DNA from: Ficedula albicollis
Taxonomy: Eukaryota; Chordata; Aves; Passeriformes; Muscicapidae
NCBI RefSeq assembly: GCF_000247815.1
Contig: NC_021675.1
Location: 61,721,029-61,785,028 of the forward strand
Length of the DNA stretch: 64,000 nucleotides
Direction: 5' to 3'
The notes beneath the pieces were generated by a model that was not told the DNA's origin, ran no database searches, and saw only the letters and a program-made list of their open reading frames with translations. Position 1 is the first letter of the stretch. Every line of letters starts with the position of its first letter. Of the stretch, positions 1 through 12,040 are shown in pieces. The position numbers and the translations under genes are program-made.

Positions 1-2378
1 AGACTGCCGAAACACCCAGTACCTTATATTTTACATGACAAATTATTTCCTTTCACTTCATTTTTGCTGGTAGGCATTTATTCTAAATTAGTTTTCCAAC
101 TTTTCTTAACAGCCATCTAAAACAAGAGTTTCCAGAGGGTAATTCAGCCACTGTCTCAGCCATCTGGATTCAGCTGAGTGAAACAGACCTCTAGGAGCTC
201 CCATGTCTTTTTGCTGAGTATTGTCCTAGCCGGGATATCTAGCTCTATTACTCAGGTAATTCAGAGAAAAACATGATGTCTAGGGTATATTTATCACTCC
301 AAGCTTTTCCCACATTTTTAGGTAAGGCTCATAAAAGGCAGGATTCAGTGTATGGATGGGAGACTGCCCTGCCCTAGAGGAGGAGCTGGGTTCTGTTGTT
401 CACTATTTACAGTGAAATTTTAGAACTCTTTTTCAGCATCAATGTCCCAATATGGCCCTCAAGCATGACATACAGAAACATTGTGCTGCTTTCTACCTGT
501 ATTGCTCTGTCTTTTTTCATAAGAATGACCTTATGATCTTGAAATCATAAATAGCACTGGACTTAACAGGCACGAAATTTTATTTCAGAAGAAAATAGAG
601 AGTTCAGGAATTGCTGGACAGTCCTGGACAAAGATGAATTTTACTGCGCCAAAGATAGAGGCAATGTTCATTTCCCTCTGCAAAAGAAATTACAGTGAGA
701 AGTCAAACCCATCAAGTTTACACAAGGATTACATAAAACTGAAGTAGTCACCAGAACTCCTGGAAGGGATATATTTCTCTGAAAATCTAATATTTATTTG
801 AAAAAGTCAAGTCTTCTATCTGGAGTACAACTATACAAAAATGCCCAGCTAACTTGGCTGTCAGACTACACAAAATATTTGAGTAAAGGAAAGTAATAAT
901 TAAATGGTCCTTGAGCCCTGAAATATTAGAATTGCTGGAAAACTAAATTCTTAGTGGCCATGAAAGTTATTGGGGTAGTCATTTTACACCACTATGGTGA
1001 AAACTGGAGTCGGATCTATATGTATTACACTTATACATGTATTAGAGATTTCAGCACACTGACAGAGGAGGAGATGCAAGTAGAGGAGACTCTGGCCTTA
1101 GTCCATGGGTTTAAAGGGTTTGATTTGCTTATTTAGGCTGGCTTTTCCTAGAACAGACTGTATGACATATATTACCATTGTGAAATGAAATAAATACCCA
1201 TGAGATTTTCTTTTCACTTACAAACACATAATTTACAAATTCAATACCTGTCCACTAAGATTTATAGTGTCTTGGGGAGTGGAATAGTTAAGGCTTACTG
1301 GCAATTCCTTAAATAAATATAAAAATGGCCTAGTCCTTCTATTTTCCCACTGAGAAAAACATGGGTTTTGCAGTGCTTAGCCATTCTCTGAGTGTAAATA
1401 CTCGGCTGAGCTGCACTCACTACTTTTGAACCAAAGTTCATTCCATTTCTTGGGTATGATGTTTGGCAGCTCCTGTTGAAGTCATCACAGATGGGGGTTC
1501 CATGGGGCCACTTTCCTCCTGTGCATTGCATGGTGAGAGAGCTGCCCAGGGATGAGAAGTGTCCTAAATCACAGCTGCAAGGACCTCAGCCACGGTCCAG
1601 TGTTTTATTTTGCTTAGGAAAAAGAAAAAAGCTGTAGTACACATGTACTGAACAAGAAGGATTAGAGCATTGGAGAGAGATGTCTCCCATATAGTAGAGT
1701 GTAGGAATATAAAAAAAAGCAGATTATATGTGATTTTCTTCACTTTCAGGAAATTACAGAAAATTACTACCTTACATGTTCTCTACTTACGCATTTAATA
1801 TTGGTGTATTTTTTTGCTGACTGGTTCAGGATATATTTGCTTAGACCAGAAATGCCCTTTTTGAAATTGCTCCTATCTAATTATTGGCAGGACAGCAGAG
1901 CTGTAACACCTTGGAGAGCTGTGCAGCTGAGGAACATCAGGATTTCTCAGCTGAGGTGCCATCCCTGTGTGCCATCCCAGCACACTGCCCCTGTTATCAG
2001 CAGGGTGTGGAAGCAAGGGGATGAGAACAGAGGAACAGAAGCCCCTGTGGAAGAGGCAGAGGGAAAAAAAAGGCACGAAACAGTCTAACTCAGTTGTTTC
2101 CAGGTGAAATCTCTTTTCTTCTGCTCACAAAAGCTGACCTCCATATCCTTACACTATCAAAGGCTTGAAATCAAAGCTGAGGCAAGCACCTGGGCAGTTT
2201 TAAAGGTCAACACTGTCATCAGCTTGGCTTTGAAGATATTAGCATACAAAATTGGTACAATATTTGATGTGAGTGAATATAGTTAAAATGTTGATGGCTA
2301 ACTTTCCTTTTAATGGCCTGTGTATCTCATAGTTCAGAACTTCCTATCTCGTGGTGGAGGGGGTTTTTTTTTTTTGAT
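1..2378. other. unique AT-rich noncoding DNA
   Basis: I see no gene, mobile element or RNA here. The longest open frame is 95 codons (1801-2088, plus), with no recognisable motif and no good splice context. A T-run at about 2364-2375 directly precedes the first tandem duplication. Probably intergenic or intronic. Confidence 0.6.
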
Positions 2379-2527
2379 GTTTTTTAATTGGTGACTTCCT
2401 TATTTTCTGCATAAAATTCTTTGTTTTAGGTACATTAGGTAACTATTTAAACCGTTTTTTAATTGGTGACTTCCTTATTTTCTGCCTAAAATTCTTTGTC
2501 TTAAGTACATTAGGTAACTATTTAAAC
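2379..2527. repeat. 75-bp tandem duplication, two copies
   Basis: Two head-to-tail copies (2379-2453 and 2454-2527), each starting GTTTTTTAATTGGTGAC and ending in GTAACTATTTAAAC. They differ at about three positions, so the duplication has had time to diverge and is unlikely to be only an assembly error. It lies just downstream of a T-run. Confidence 0.93.
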
Positions 2528-4097
2528 TAAAGCCAGAAAAGCTCTGGGACTCTTTCCAGTATTTTGATCTGAGACAGGCAAACAACAAAACACGTTGGGG
2601 TGGGGGTGAGGTGGAAAGTCAACCTAAAGCTCATCTCATTTAACAGATAGCAGTAAACATCTTAAAAGTGGTTGGCTTATTATGTACACTTTAAGCATCC
2701 ACATAAGCAGCTTTCCATACCCACAGTAAGGTCATTAGTGAGGGGGAAGGGAGGGAGAGAGTTAGCTGATAGCATAACCACCTTTCCTGTGCAGACCTGG
2801 AAGCTTTGTGTTCTGGCATATTTTCCTCAAAATAAAGGTTCTCAGCAATTTCAGTAAGAAAGAAATGATAGTTGCAGCAGAAAATAGTGAAAGCAGAATA
2901 TTAACTTTGAGGAACCAACTAAATTTAGACCTACATATGTGTAGATTTTGCTCCTAACACAAGAAGTTCAAAGAGATATATTGCTAGTAGGTATGACAGC
3001 AAAAGTAATATTACCGCTATACTCCATTATCATTCTTTCCAAAATCAATATCAAAACAACCCAAGTCTAGACACATAAATGTCAAACTATTTAACAAGGA
3101 GCAGTTAGTGCAGAAAAAAACACTTAAATGGCAATTGAGGTAGTCTGATGGATCTTAAAGTAGCTTACCAGGATTTATGTAAGATAAAAACAGTTTAACT
3201 AAGCATGTAGAACAAAGCCTGGGGGCTTATGGCAAGAACAATATTAGAAGAACATCTAAGCTCTTTATCGTACCTGTCAGGCCCGGGTACTTGGCTGTTC
3301 TGTCAAGGATGGAGGGCCTTCTAAATCTCCTCATTTTCATCTTGATTTTAGGTTTTAGGTTACTTAATAAAATTACCCTTCACCTATTACTCAAAAGATA
3401 GAGTGCCTAGGTCACAAAACCACATTTGAGCTAACCCTGCTGCTCATATGAAATCTGTCGTTTTCAGAGTGCTTCCTCCACTTTTTAAATGTCATTCTCT
3501 ATTGAGAACTGACAAGGAGGTTGTTAGCAAGTAATATCCTCCCAGAAATGGAATTTTGAAGTGAGACAGGCAGCAGAAATTAACACTTAATTAACATACT
3601 AAAATGGCAAAACACTGAAACTCATTCAGTCAAGCAAAAAAAAGTTATGTAAGAACTCAGAAATACAGAGGCATTAACTTAAACATGACCAAATACTCAG
3701 TCCCTACATTCTAAAAATTATAATTTAATTCAAGTTGTTTTCTTTTGGCTCTCAAATAGACTTATAAAAAAGAAAACAACTAAAAACCAATGATGGCTTA
3801 GGTTGAGAAGCAGTTTTTCATGGTTCATAATTAATTTTTCATTGGTTCACAGTTCATTATTTCTGTGTACAATCAAAATGGATTTTGATTCTGACATGAA
3901 TCAGGTTTTTTTCTGATGTAACCACAGGAATTAGCCCATCTGAAATGAAACACAGTATTGCAGTGCTGAGAAAACCCCATATCTTCAGTGTAAATAGAGC
4001 TAAAGGATATTTTATTGTCTAAGACATCTTTCATTTCACAACTTTCAGCTTAAGTCATTAACAGCCACTCAGGACACGAAGTGAAAGGTCTCAAGGT
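2528..4097. other. unique AT-rich noncoding DNA
   Basis: Nothing recognisable as a gene or mobile element. Stop codons are frequent in all frames and there are only short A-runs. Confidence 0.6.
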
Positions 4098-4221
4098 GTG
4101 GCACCAATCACTCTCTCCTCTGTGCATGTTGTCTCCAAAAACAGATAGTTCACATATATGTGGCACCAATCACTCTCTCCTCTGTGCATGCTGTCTCCAA
4201 AAACAGATAGTTCACATCTAT
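4098..4221. repeat. 62-bp tandem duplication, two copies
   Basis: Copies at 4098-4159 and 4160-4221, both starting GTGGCACCAATCACTCTC and ending near GATAGTTCACAT. I count two substitutions between them. The open frame of 63 codons that crosses them is a by-product. Confidence 0.93.
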
Positions 4222-4384
4222 TCCCAGAATTGTTACTTGAGGCTTCAGGCTGACCTAGGGTTTTCAAGTTAGTAAAAATTTTTGTTCAATTTCGGGTTTT
4301 CTTCAAACCCTACCATACAGCAAGAGCAAGAAATTTGCAGTGTATTTTTTAAGGGAATTAATAACTGTCTTATATCTTGTCTGC

Positions 4385-4660
4385 CAGGCCACCAGCAGCA
4401 GGAGGAGAAGACACAGTCTTAAGATGCACCAAGAGAAGCTTAGGTTGGACATTAGGATGAAATTCATCACAAAAATGGGATTAGACATTGAAATGGGCTG
4501 CCCAAGGAGGTGGTGGGGTCACATCCCTGGAGGTGTCTAAGGAAAGGCTGGATGAGGCACTGAGTGCCATGGTCTGGTTGGCAAGGTGGTGATGGGTCCC
4601 TAGGCTGGATTTGAGCTTGGAGCTCTTTTCCAAACTAGTTGATTCTGTGATTCTGAGTGT
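4385..4660 (+). mobile_element. CR1 LINE 3' fragment
   Basis: The sequence matches the conserved 3' part of avian CR1 elements: the TTGGACATTAGGATGAAATT segment, then GGGCTGCCCAAGGAGGTGG, CATCCCTGGAGGTGT and GGCTGGATGAGGCACTGAGT, ending in GATTCTGTGATTCTG, the CR1 terminal repeat. A short piece between the first two blocks seems deleted compared with the family. No reverse transcriptase remains. This is an inactive 5'-truncated copy, identified from family knowledge rather than alignment. Confidence 0.9.
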
Positions 4661-6338
4661 TGTTCATGTAGATAACTAAGCCATGTCTGATATCAATTAT
4701 GACAGCGGTCCCGTAAGGTTTGTGGGATAATTGCAGTCTTAATGTTAGGAAAGGATTTAAGGATTTTGCAATCATTGTATTGTCTCAAATATGGTGTTCT
4801 GCTTAGAACACCCTGGCATGTTAAGCTGCAACTCACTGTTTATGACCCACTCTCTTCCTCAGCCGGTATGTGACTTCATGGAGGAAAACAGCTTGATTAG
4901 AATGGGATATACCAACCTGTAGAACAGGATTTCAGGGTTTTGGCATGTGTGTTTATACTGTGTGAATGTCAACTTATACTTGGACAAACAGACTTCAGAC
5001 TTTCCCCCAAGTTCCATAAAATTGAACTCTCTGGTGCTAAAGGCAACTGCAAAGTCTCTGTATGGTTGTTAGGTTAATCCAAGGAGGAGGATGCATCACT
5101 CTGGAAAAGTAAGTTTGCAGTTTGTAGTTTAGGTCTTCCATTTCCAATTATATCCTTGCATTGAAAAAGTCCCTGAGGAATAAGGGACCCTCCAGCCCTC
5201 TTCTGCCAGTTTGGCCAAAGTCCCTTCATTAAGCTCAACTCATCTTCTGTACCAAAGAGATGGAAGTGACATTAATGGGAGCAATCACCCATCCTTTCTG
5301 ATTGTCTCTGAAAAAATGCATATAGGTAACCCAGCAGACTGTCTTCTGCTTCATGCTCCACCCCCATACCCTCAATTATTTCTGTGGCAGGATCTCAGCT
5401 GAGTGGAAAGGCACTACAGGGAGGAGGTGGGCTCCCATCTGCCTCAGCAGGTAAAGAAACGCTCCTGCAAAAGCAGAGTGAGGTCTCACAGGGCTGGAGA
5501 GGGTTAAGGGATGGAGAACAGCCATTATCACTCTGACATAATGAGTTGCTAAATGATCCCAGTCTCCACCACGGTGCTCGGGCTAGGATTTTCAATTCTG
5601 CCAAGAATTTGGATCACAAATCTTGAATCTGTCACTTGTAAGAAAACTTGTAAGTTTTAATCCACATATATTAGTTCTTGGCTAGTCACATGCATTTATT
5701 ATCAGACCAATGCTGTAATTTGCTTTATGCCCTGGTCTTCATGCTTGGCAGTTTAAGGTGGCACCACCTTTTGTGCTATGGCTTTGCACAGCCACGTGCT
5801 TTCACCACAAGCACTTTGGGAAATCATAGGGTATGTAGCTGACTGTAAAAAGTCACAGACATACTGCATGGGTGCACTTAGTCTCATCTAGAGAGACAGT
5901 TTGCTGAAGACAGAAGTTTGGAATTAGTGCTGTAAGTTACATGTACTATTTCTAAGTGAAACCAATCCTTTAAACACTTAAGAACTTGCTTAATTTTCAG
6001 CATATGCCACAGACTTCAAAGAAGGGTCAAAGTCCAATAGTTTGAAGTAAAGACAAGCAAGAAATGCACTGGAATATTGGCTAAAAAAGAAAATATTATT
6101 ATGGCAAATGTTTTCAAGTGCTACTTTTAGGTTTAGCTTTTCAAGTTCCTGGCACATGTGCAAAATTTCCGTTTGAGATGGCATGTAAAATTGCCTTTTT
6201 AGCACATGAGTCTGAAAAAAGCTAGAGGACACTGGTAAATTCTATGTCCTTTCCTCTCTGATTAAGTATTTGTTATTAGGATAATTATTCTCTAACAACC
6301 AAACACGGCTGTTAAGCAAATATTCCTTAAAGAATTAA
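4661..6338. other. unique noncoding DNA
   Basis: No gene recognised. A GTAAGT donor-like site occurs near 5109 but no convincing exon lies upstream of it. The open frames (63-80 codons) have no known motif. Confidence 0.55.
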
Positions 6339-6422
6339 TCGCCTGGAACAAAGTGTCGTTTTACCACTTCCATCACCAGGTCGCCTGGAACAAAGTGTCG
6401 TTTTACCACTTCTACCACCAGA
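6339..6422. repeat. 42-bp tandem duplication, two copies
   Basis: Copies at 6339-6380 and 6381-6422, each beginning TCGCCTGGAACAAAGTGTCG. About three substitutions lie toward the right end of the unit. Both CpGs are kept in each copy. Confidence 0.92.
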
Positions 6423-6782
6423 CCTGGTTTATATATGTAAACAAAACAATTTATACTTAGAATATATCCAGACATGGTGTCACTGGTTTCTCCTTCCCTG
6501 CAAGGCAGACTTACAGGGCCTCAGGCTTAGGTTACTGCTCTGTGGACAGACACTTGTGTCACAACGGGGTATTTGTGTCAGAGGGAGCAACGAGACATTA
6601 TCATCACAGTAAATGTGAGCCACAATAAAGGAATCTGAATGACTAAAACCAGTAATTAAAATGTCTTCCCTACTTGTAGGTGGCAGTCATGATTTCACAT
6701 CCAGCAGAGAAACAAGCATGACTGTAATAGCAAAGGAGAAGTCAAGGATTGCACAAAATCATTTCCTAAGGTCACCAAGTTT

Positions 6783-6784
<2 letters not shown>
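6423..6784. other. unique noncoding DNA
   Basis: Nothing recognisable is seen between the 42-bp duplication and the CA repeat. Confidence 0.5.

Positions 6785-6816
<32 letters not shown>
6785..6816. repeat. CA dinucleotide microsatellite
   Basis: A perfect run of about 15 CA units, broken at its right end by CCACATT. An ordinary dinucleotide repeat. Confidence 0.97.
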
Positions 6817-8162
6817 ACATTCATTCTGTGCTTGCAGTCAGTGTCTGCTTATTTAAATTTATTTTTTTTTAACTTTTTATAATTTATTTGGTATAAGATC
6901 TTGAGAAAGATGTTTGGACAGAGGAAGGAGGAAGTGAAGAAAGCAAAGGCTGGTGCAGATTAAATATTGAAATAGCTCAAGGAAGCAGCATAAGAAATGC
7001 TTGGGAAGTGCTTAAGAAAGCATTGCAGGAGGAAGGAGGAGTGAAGAGCCTGGAGATATCTTTTGTGTGAGGGATCGATGACTCTGAACACCACTCTGGG
7101 TCATGTCCCTTTTCTGTATTAAAATATTATCTTTTAATCCCAAACACATTGGGTAAATGACTTTGACCTTGTTGCAAACCCTAGAAAGAAAAGAATTTTG
7201 TCATATTGATGTATTATTTTTCCTGAGGTGACAGTATTTCAAATGACAATCACTTTCCTTTGCAATAATTCTTTTCTTGGGTAAATAGCCCACTCTGGTC
7301 TGTTCCTTTTACTCTTAAAAAACTGAAGATAAATTCCATATCAAATTGGTAACATTTCTATTTGTCATGAAGGGTTTAGATGATAAATGCAACAAAACAA
7401 CAACATACAAATTATTAACTAAATCTTATATTTCCTGTCAAACCGTGGTAGCCTATAACCCCTGAAATATTACTAACTACTACAACTAGGGGTCCTTGTT
7501 TTAGTACACTGACATTCATTCTTTAATAAAGGTGAGGGAAAAAATAAAAAACACACCCAAAAATGGGCCCCAAAGATTATCTCACTTGGACCTCTCGTTT
7601 GGGAGTCTTTTCATATCAACCACAGTCTCACTGTCCCCTCAGTGAGAGAGCAAAGTGATGGGATATTTCACCTTTCCAGATGACCAGACCACGTTGCTTT
7701 CAAGAATGCCTAAGTGAGAATACATTGCAGCTGGTAGCTCGATTGAGAACAGTTGGATAATCCTTCAGACTGGAGCACTGACAGAGCAGCTTCAAAGCAT
7801 TCCCTGTCCATCTCTCACCCTGGCGTGCCGCCGGCGATGTGACGGCGCGGCATCTGCGGCGTAGGTGAGAACGTGTGCAGGTGCTCAGAGCTGGATTCTG
7901 GCTCAGGGAGCTGCTCTGTGCATCTGTGTGCACACACACAGGGAGTTCCGAGGTGTGAGGAGAGCGAAACCACATGAGAGGTTCATTTGTTTTTACATTT
8001 ATAGGTATTATAAGGAAAGATAAAGGTTCGAGCCAATTTTGTCAAATCTCTGTTTGCACATAGCTGTTTTCACCTGGCTTCTAACAGTAATTTATGTAGC
8101 TGACATTCATAGAATTTCCAAATTTCCAAACAATGATTTAATTGTTTAGATTAGTTTCCTGC
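6817..8162. other. noncoding DNA containing a small CpG cluster
   Basis: No gene recognised. AT-rich except for the CpG-dense patch at about 7824-7873, which is listed separately. Confidence 0.5.
7824..7873. other. CpG-dense patch (too small for a standard CpG island)
   Basis: Ten CpG dinucleotides occur in 50 bp (first at 7824-7825, last at 7872-7873), while the surrounding kilobases have very few. On the plus strand the patch runs into GCGTAG|GTGAGA (junction 7864/7865), which matches the splice-donor consensus well, so an unmethylated promoter or first noncoding exon is possible. No TATA box or coding frame supports this. It may equally be a chance GC-rich spot. Confidence 0.4.
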
Positions 8163-8236
8163 TTGGGCAGACCAGTTGGACCAGATGACCTCCAGATATT
8201 CCTTCCAACCTCTGCAATTCAGTGGTTCTGGGACCA
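8163..8236 (+). mobile_element. CR1 LINE 3' end remnant
   Basis: The segment CAGTTGGACCAGATGACCTC, then TATTCCTTCCAACCTCTGCA and AATTCAGTGGTTCTG, reads as the last ~70 bp of a CR1 element. Only the 3' end is left, and no target-site duplication could be identified by eye. Confidence 0.8.
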
Positions 8237-8440
8237 ATGTGACAGGGAGCTGTAAAGGTGCACTCTGGCTGCAATTGTAAGGTAACCTTTGGGATTTGTG
8301 TGAATTCAACAGGTTGAGTCTCCTCCAGATCTGAACAGCCATTGAGAAGGAGGAAGTAAGGGCATGAGCAAATCCACCTCTCCAATGTGCCATTTCTTCC
8401 AATTTTCTCATGTTTAGAAATGCAAATTATATGACCACAT

Positions 8441-8643
8441 CCTACCAGATGAAATGAAACTCCTTAAAGGTTTTGTATGCTTTATTGGATTGCTACTGCA
8501 ATGATGGCAATACAGTGAATCCTACCAGATGAAATGAAACTCCTTAAAGGTTTTGTATGCTTTATAGGATTGCTACTGCACTGATGGCAATACAGTGGTG
8601 TATGCTTTATTGGATTGCTACTGCAATGATGGCAATACAGTGA
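8441..8643. repeat. 80-bp tandem duplication, about 2.6 copies
   Basis: Full copies at 8441-8520 and 8521-8600 start CCTACCAGATGAAATGAAAC. A third, partial copy (about 8598-8643) holds only the GTATGCTTTATTGGATTGCT to CAATACAGTG half. Copy 2 differs from copy 1 at two positions (TATAGG for TATTGG and GCACTG for GCAATG), but the partial copy matches copy 1 at both, which limits the order of events. Confidence 0.93.
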
Positions 8644-11600
8644 TGGTGACACATCTAGACCAGTAAGTAGTGTTTCTAAACAAAAGACATGATATCTGTT
8701 ACCACGAAAACAACTTCAAATTGTTCTCAGTATATGCTATTTACAAGGCTGACTTTGTGATCTAAAGACAGAGCCCTTTTAGATCTCAATGAATCAGATT
8801 AACTCTACTAAAACTCATGAACTTCTTACAGAAGCTTGTACAGATGAAAAGGAAACTAGGGTTTGCATCTCATAATCCTCTTGGCATCATTGTGGTGGCA
8901 TCAGGAATGATACCGTTTCTGTGATACAGGAGGAAATATGGTAATAAAAAAGTTAATTCTGCCTTTCATATAAATGATAACATTGTTCGCACAACACCCC
9001 CCCCACCCCAAAAAAAAAAAAGAAAAGCAATAAAAAAAACCCCAAACAGTAATTCTTATGCTTCCCACTATTTCTTCCTTTGCAAGACATCAGGTGTGTT
9101 TTTTTCTATCAGCATTTGGTAAAAATGAAGTGATCATGGTGACCCTAGTGCATGCTAGGTCATTCCCAATGCACCTTCTGGAGTGCAACAAAACAATGAA
9201 ATTCATGGGTGGTTCAGAGACTCACTTGTGATTCTGCTCCAACAGGTGGCACAGATACTCCTTCACATCTTAAATGAAGCATAGCCTAGAGAAGAGCAGG
9301 TGTGCTGTGCCAGGAATTTGGAGTTTTATCAGCAAATTTTACAATGTGCTGGTTTTAACTGTGAATCCCACTGAGGAAACAACACCAGAAGTTTCCATTG
9401 ACAATAAAAAAGATGAACACTACTGTCAATTATTTGTTCAATGAGATAAAATTCCTCAATCCTTTTGTTATTACTTCGAGATAAAGAGGGAAAAGGGCAA
9501 TTTTTTGTTCTTGTTTTGTCACTGAGACCAAAATTTAAAGTGACAATGGGTTTGCAATTTTTCGAGTTTCCATTTTCTCTAATAAAAGGGGGAAAAAAAT
9601 CCCAAACAAAAAAGAAAGTTATTCACTCCACCCCGTGTCTCCAGAGGAAAAATACCAAAAATTAGTAGAAAAAAGTCTAAAGAATTTCAATTATACAACT
9701 CTTTGACATAACCAGCTTGTTTTCTGCACTATTCATGAATAGAATAATAAGTCAAATTTGTTATTACAAATGATTCATGCAGTCAATCTTTCATCTCACA
9801 ATATCATACCCAGCAAGACCTCTGGTAATGCAGACAGTTATGCTCCTTTATAATGCCTATTAAGCTAGCTAATTTGTACAGTTAGAAGCTTGTTAGAAAT
9901 GCTCACAAACATCAGGCTTGAAAAAACATAGAAGAGTTAAGACTAGATTAGGAGTTGTCTCACCAGATTAGACTGCTCAAACAGTGAAGGAAAAAGATTG
10001 GAATGAAAATAAAAATCTCCACGCAGATTGAATGGAATTAGGGCTAACCAGACAAAACAGGAAGCAAGGGAACCTTCCAAACTATGCATTGGTGCTGACT
10101 CCTCCAGCCTGAGCCCAGCACTCACCCTTTCCTTTGTCATCTGCCTGGGAAACACCTCTGGCTGGGAAAGGTCCCTGGCTCAAATCCTGGATGCTGATTG
10201 AGTGTCCAGGGCATCATCACTGGCTTTGCTCTTTGCTTACACTTCTCTAAATGTCTGGTATTGGTGTTTCCCCCACCTCACTGTGAATAGATGTTATTGC
10301 TTTGAATGCTGCACGTGCTTCTTGACAGCCATCAAGGAGTGAGAGGGCAGGAGCTTGCAGGGACCCCAGGAGGCAAACCCTTCAGGCTCCCAGTGAGGAT
10401 GAGATGGGCAGAGGGGTGCCATGGGGCTGTGGGGAGCTCTGGGGCCATCAGCTCAAGCCCCAGTAAAAATTTGACTATTAGTCCTGCAAAATAAACGACT
10501 CCTGTACTGCACAGATATCTTGACTCTAGAAACTGTGATCAATCAAAATGCAGTCAGAATGATGCAGGAAATTCTCTATTAGCTTCAGAAGTTATATGAA
10601 AGTTAACAAATGTGATTTTACCTTACTGCTTTTCCCTCTTCTGCCCCAAGCACAAAGTACAAAACCTAAGTATGTAGATGGCCCAACTCATTTCAGAAAC
10701 TATCTCTGCTACTTGATGAGTAGAGAAGTCTGTTACCATGCTGTAAAACTCTGCTCCAGTTCCTGCTCCTCCAAACACTTGTTTACACAACTGTTTGAAA
10801 AAGCCTCTGGAACAAACCACATCTCAGGCAAGCCCCTGACAGCACAAGTGTTGACTGTGCTTCAGATCATTCTCAGGAGATGTGGTCTGGGTCTGTCCCA
10901 TCCCACCCAGACAGGGTGACCAGCAGGCCACTGACTCTTCCCCAGCCTCATTCTGGGTGGGAACAGAAGTTTCCTCTGGGACCTGATTGCTGTCCCAGCT
11001 CTGTTGGTTGAACAGTTTATTGTAGGTCATACCAGTTTCTTGCAATTGTTGCCTACAGCAGAAAAACTCCAGGAGTCCCTCTTGGGAAAGTGTGTTCTAC
11101 AAGAAGACTTGGCCTATTTGTCCTTGCTGATGTTATTGATTATATTGCCTCCCACCCATATGATCACTAATTTCTTTCTCTCTCTCAAACAGCCATTTAT
11201 CTTCCATCTTTTTTTGGTTCAATGAGCTACAAGTTAGAAGGGAGTTTCCTGTGCACAGCCGGGCTATAGAGGAGCAGACACCCAGCTGTGGGTGGGGTGA
11301 GATCAGTAGATATGTTTCTTCCTGATATCTTCAGTTCATCATGAAAGCTGTAGCTGTATTTTCCATTCTTTATTACAATAAATTTTCTTCTCTTACAATC
11401 TCCTTTCTACAGAACAAAATATAAGGCGTTATTTTGCTATAGGATCATATCCTAAATATTATACACATTGACAAATAATCTCAACTATGTTCTTTCACAG
11501 CTTAAATGGAATTGCCTTAACATTTTAACCTATATTTAGATTTTGGATAAATGAACAAAATAATAAAGATGACTGTTTTCCATTCCACACATTCAGTAAA

Positions 11601-11739
11601 TTGAGCTTATATGATAACTTTCATAGGATAAATGTTAGTTTAAATTATCTGCATTTGACCTTTAAGCTAGTATTAAAATGCTAAACCAATTTATGCTGTT
11701 AAAATGCATTGAACAAATTATATGACAATAACTCTTATA
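8644..11739. other. unique noncoding DNA with one C/A-rich low-complexity spot
   Basis: No gene recognised. A poly-C to poly-A low-complexity tract lies at about 8994-9044. Open frames up to 107 codons (10596-10919) have no familiar motif. No further CR1 was found. Confidence 0.55.
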
Positions 11740-12040
11740 CAATGTGAAGCAATTTTGATGATCTTTAAAGATAGTGGATGGTATTTATGATAACAGCTCT
11801 AAGCGCCTTTATATCACAGCTGTGGTGAGGCTTAATGTGGCAGGAACTGTCAGACTGGATCAATACATGCTTTTCAGGCTTCTTTTGGTGCCATAATCCA
11901 GCCCCTGCAAGAAGTGACCTCATGAGCTGCCTAAGCTCTTGTTGTTCTTGTTCTGTTTTGTTAATTGAAGAATATCGAGGCTTATGAAAATGACAAAGCT
12001 GAGCAAAAGCTAATTATGAAAGAAAAACAATAAAGCCAGG
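11740..12040. promoter_or_regulatory. possible conserved noncoding element
   Basis: This block mixes homeodomain-type cores (TTAATTG, CTAATTA), an E-box in CACAGCTGTGG, AT-rich spacers and isolated CpGs, and has no simple repeat or transposon signature. That texture is typical of conserved vertebrate enhancers, but conservation cannot be shown without an alignment. Low-confidence inference. Confidence 0.25.

Noticed and set aside
8020..8040. GGTTCGAGCC as a tRNA T-arm
   Set aside because: No cloverleaf stems or other tRNA boxes surround it.
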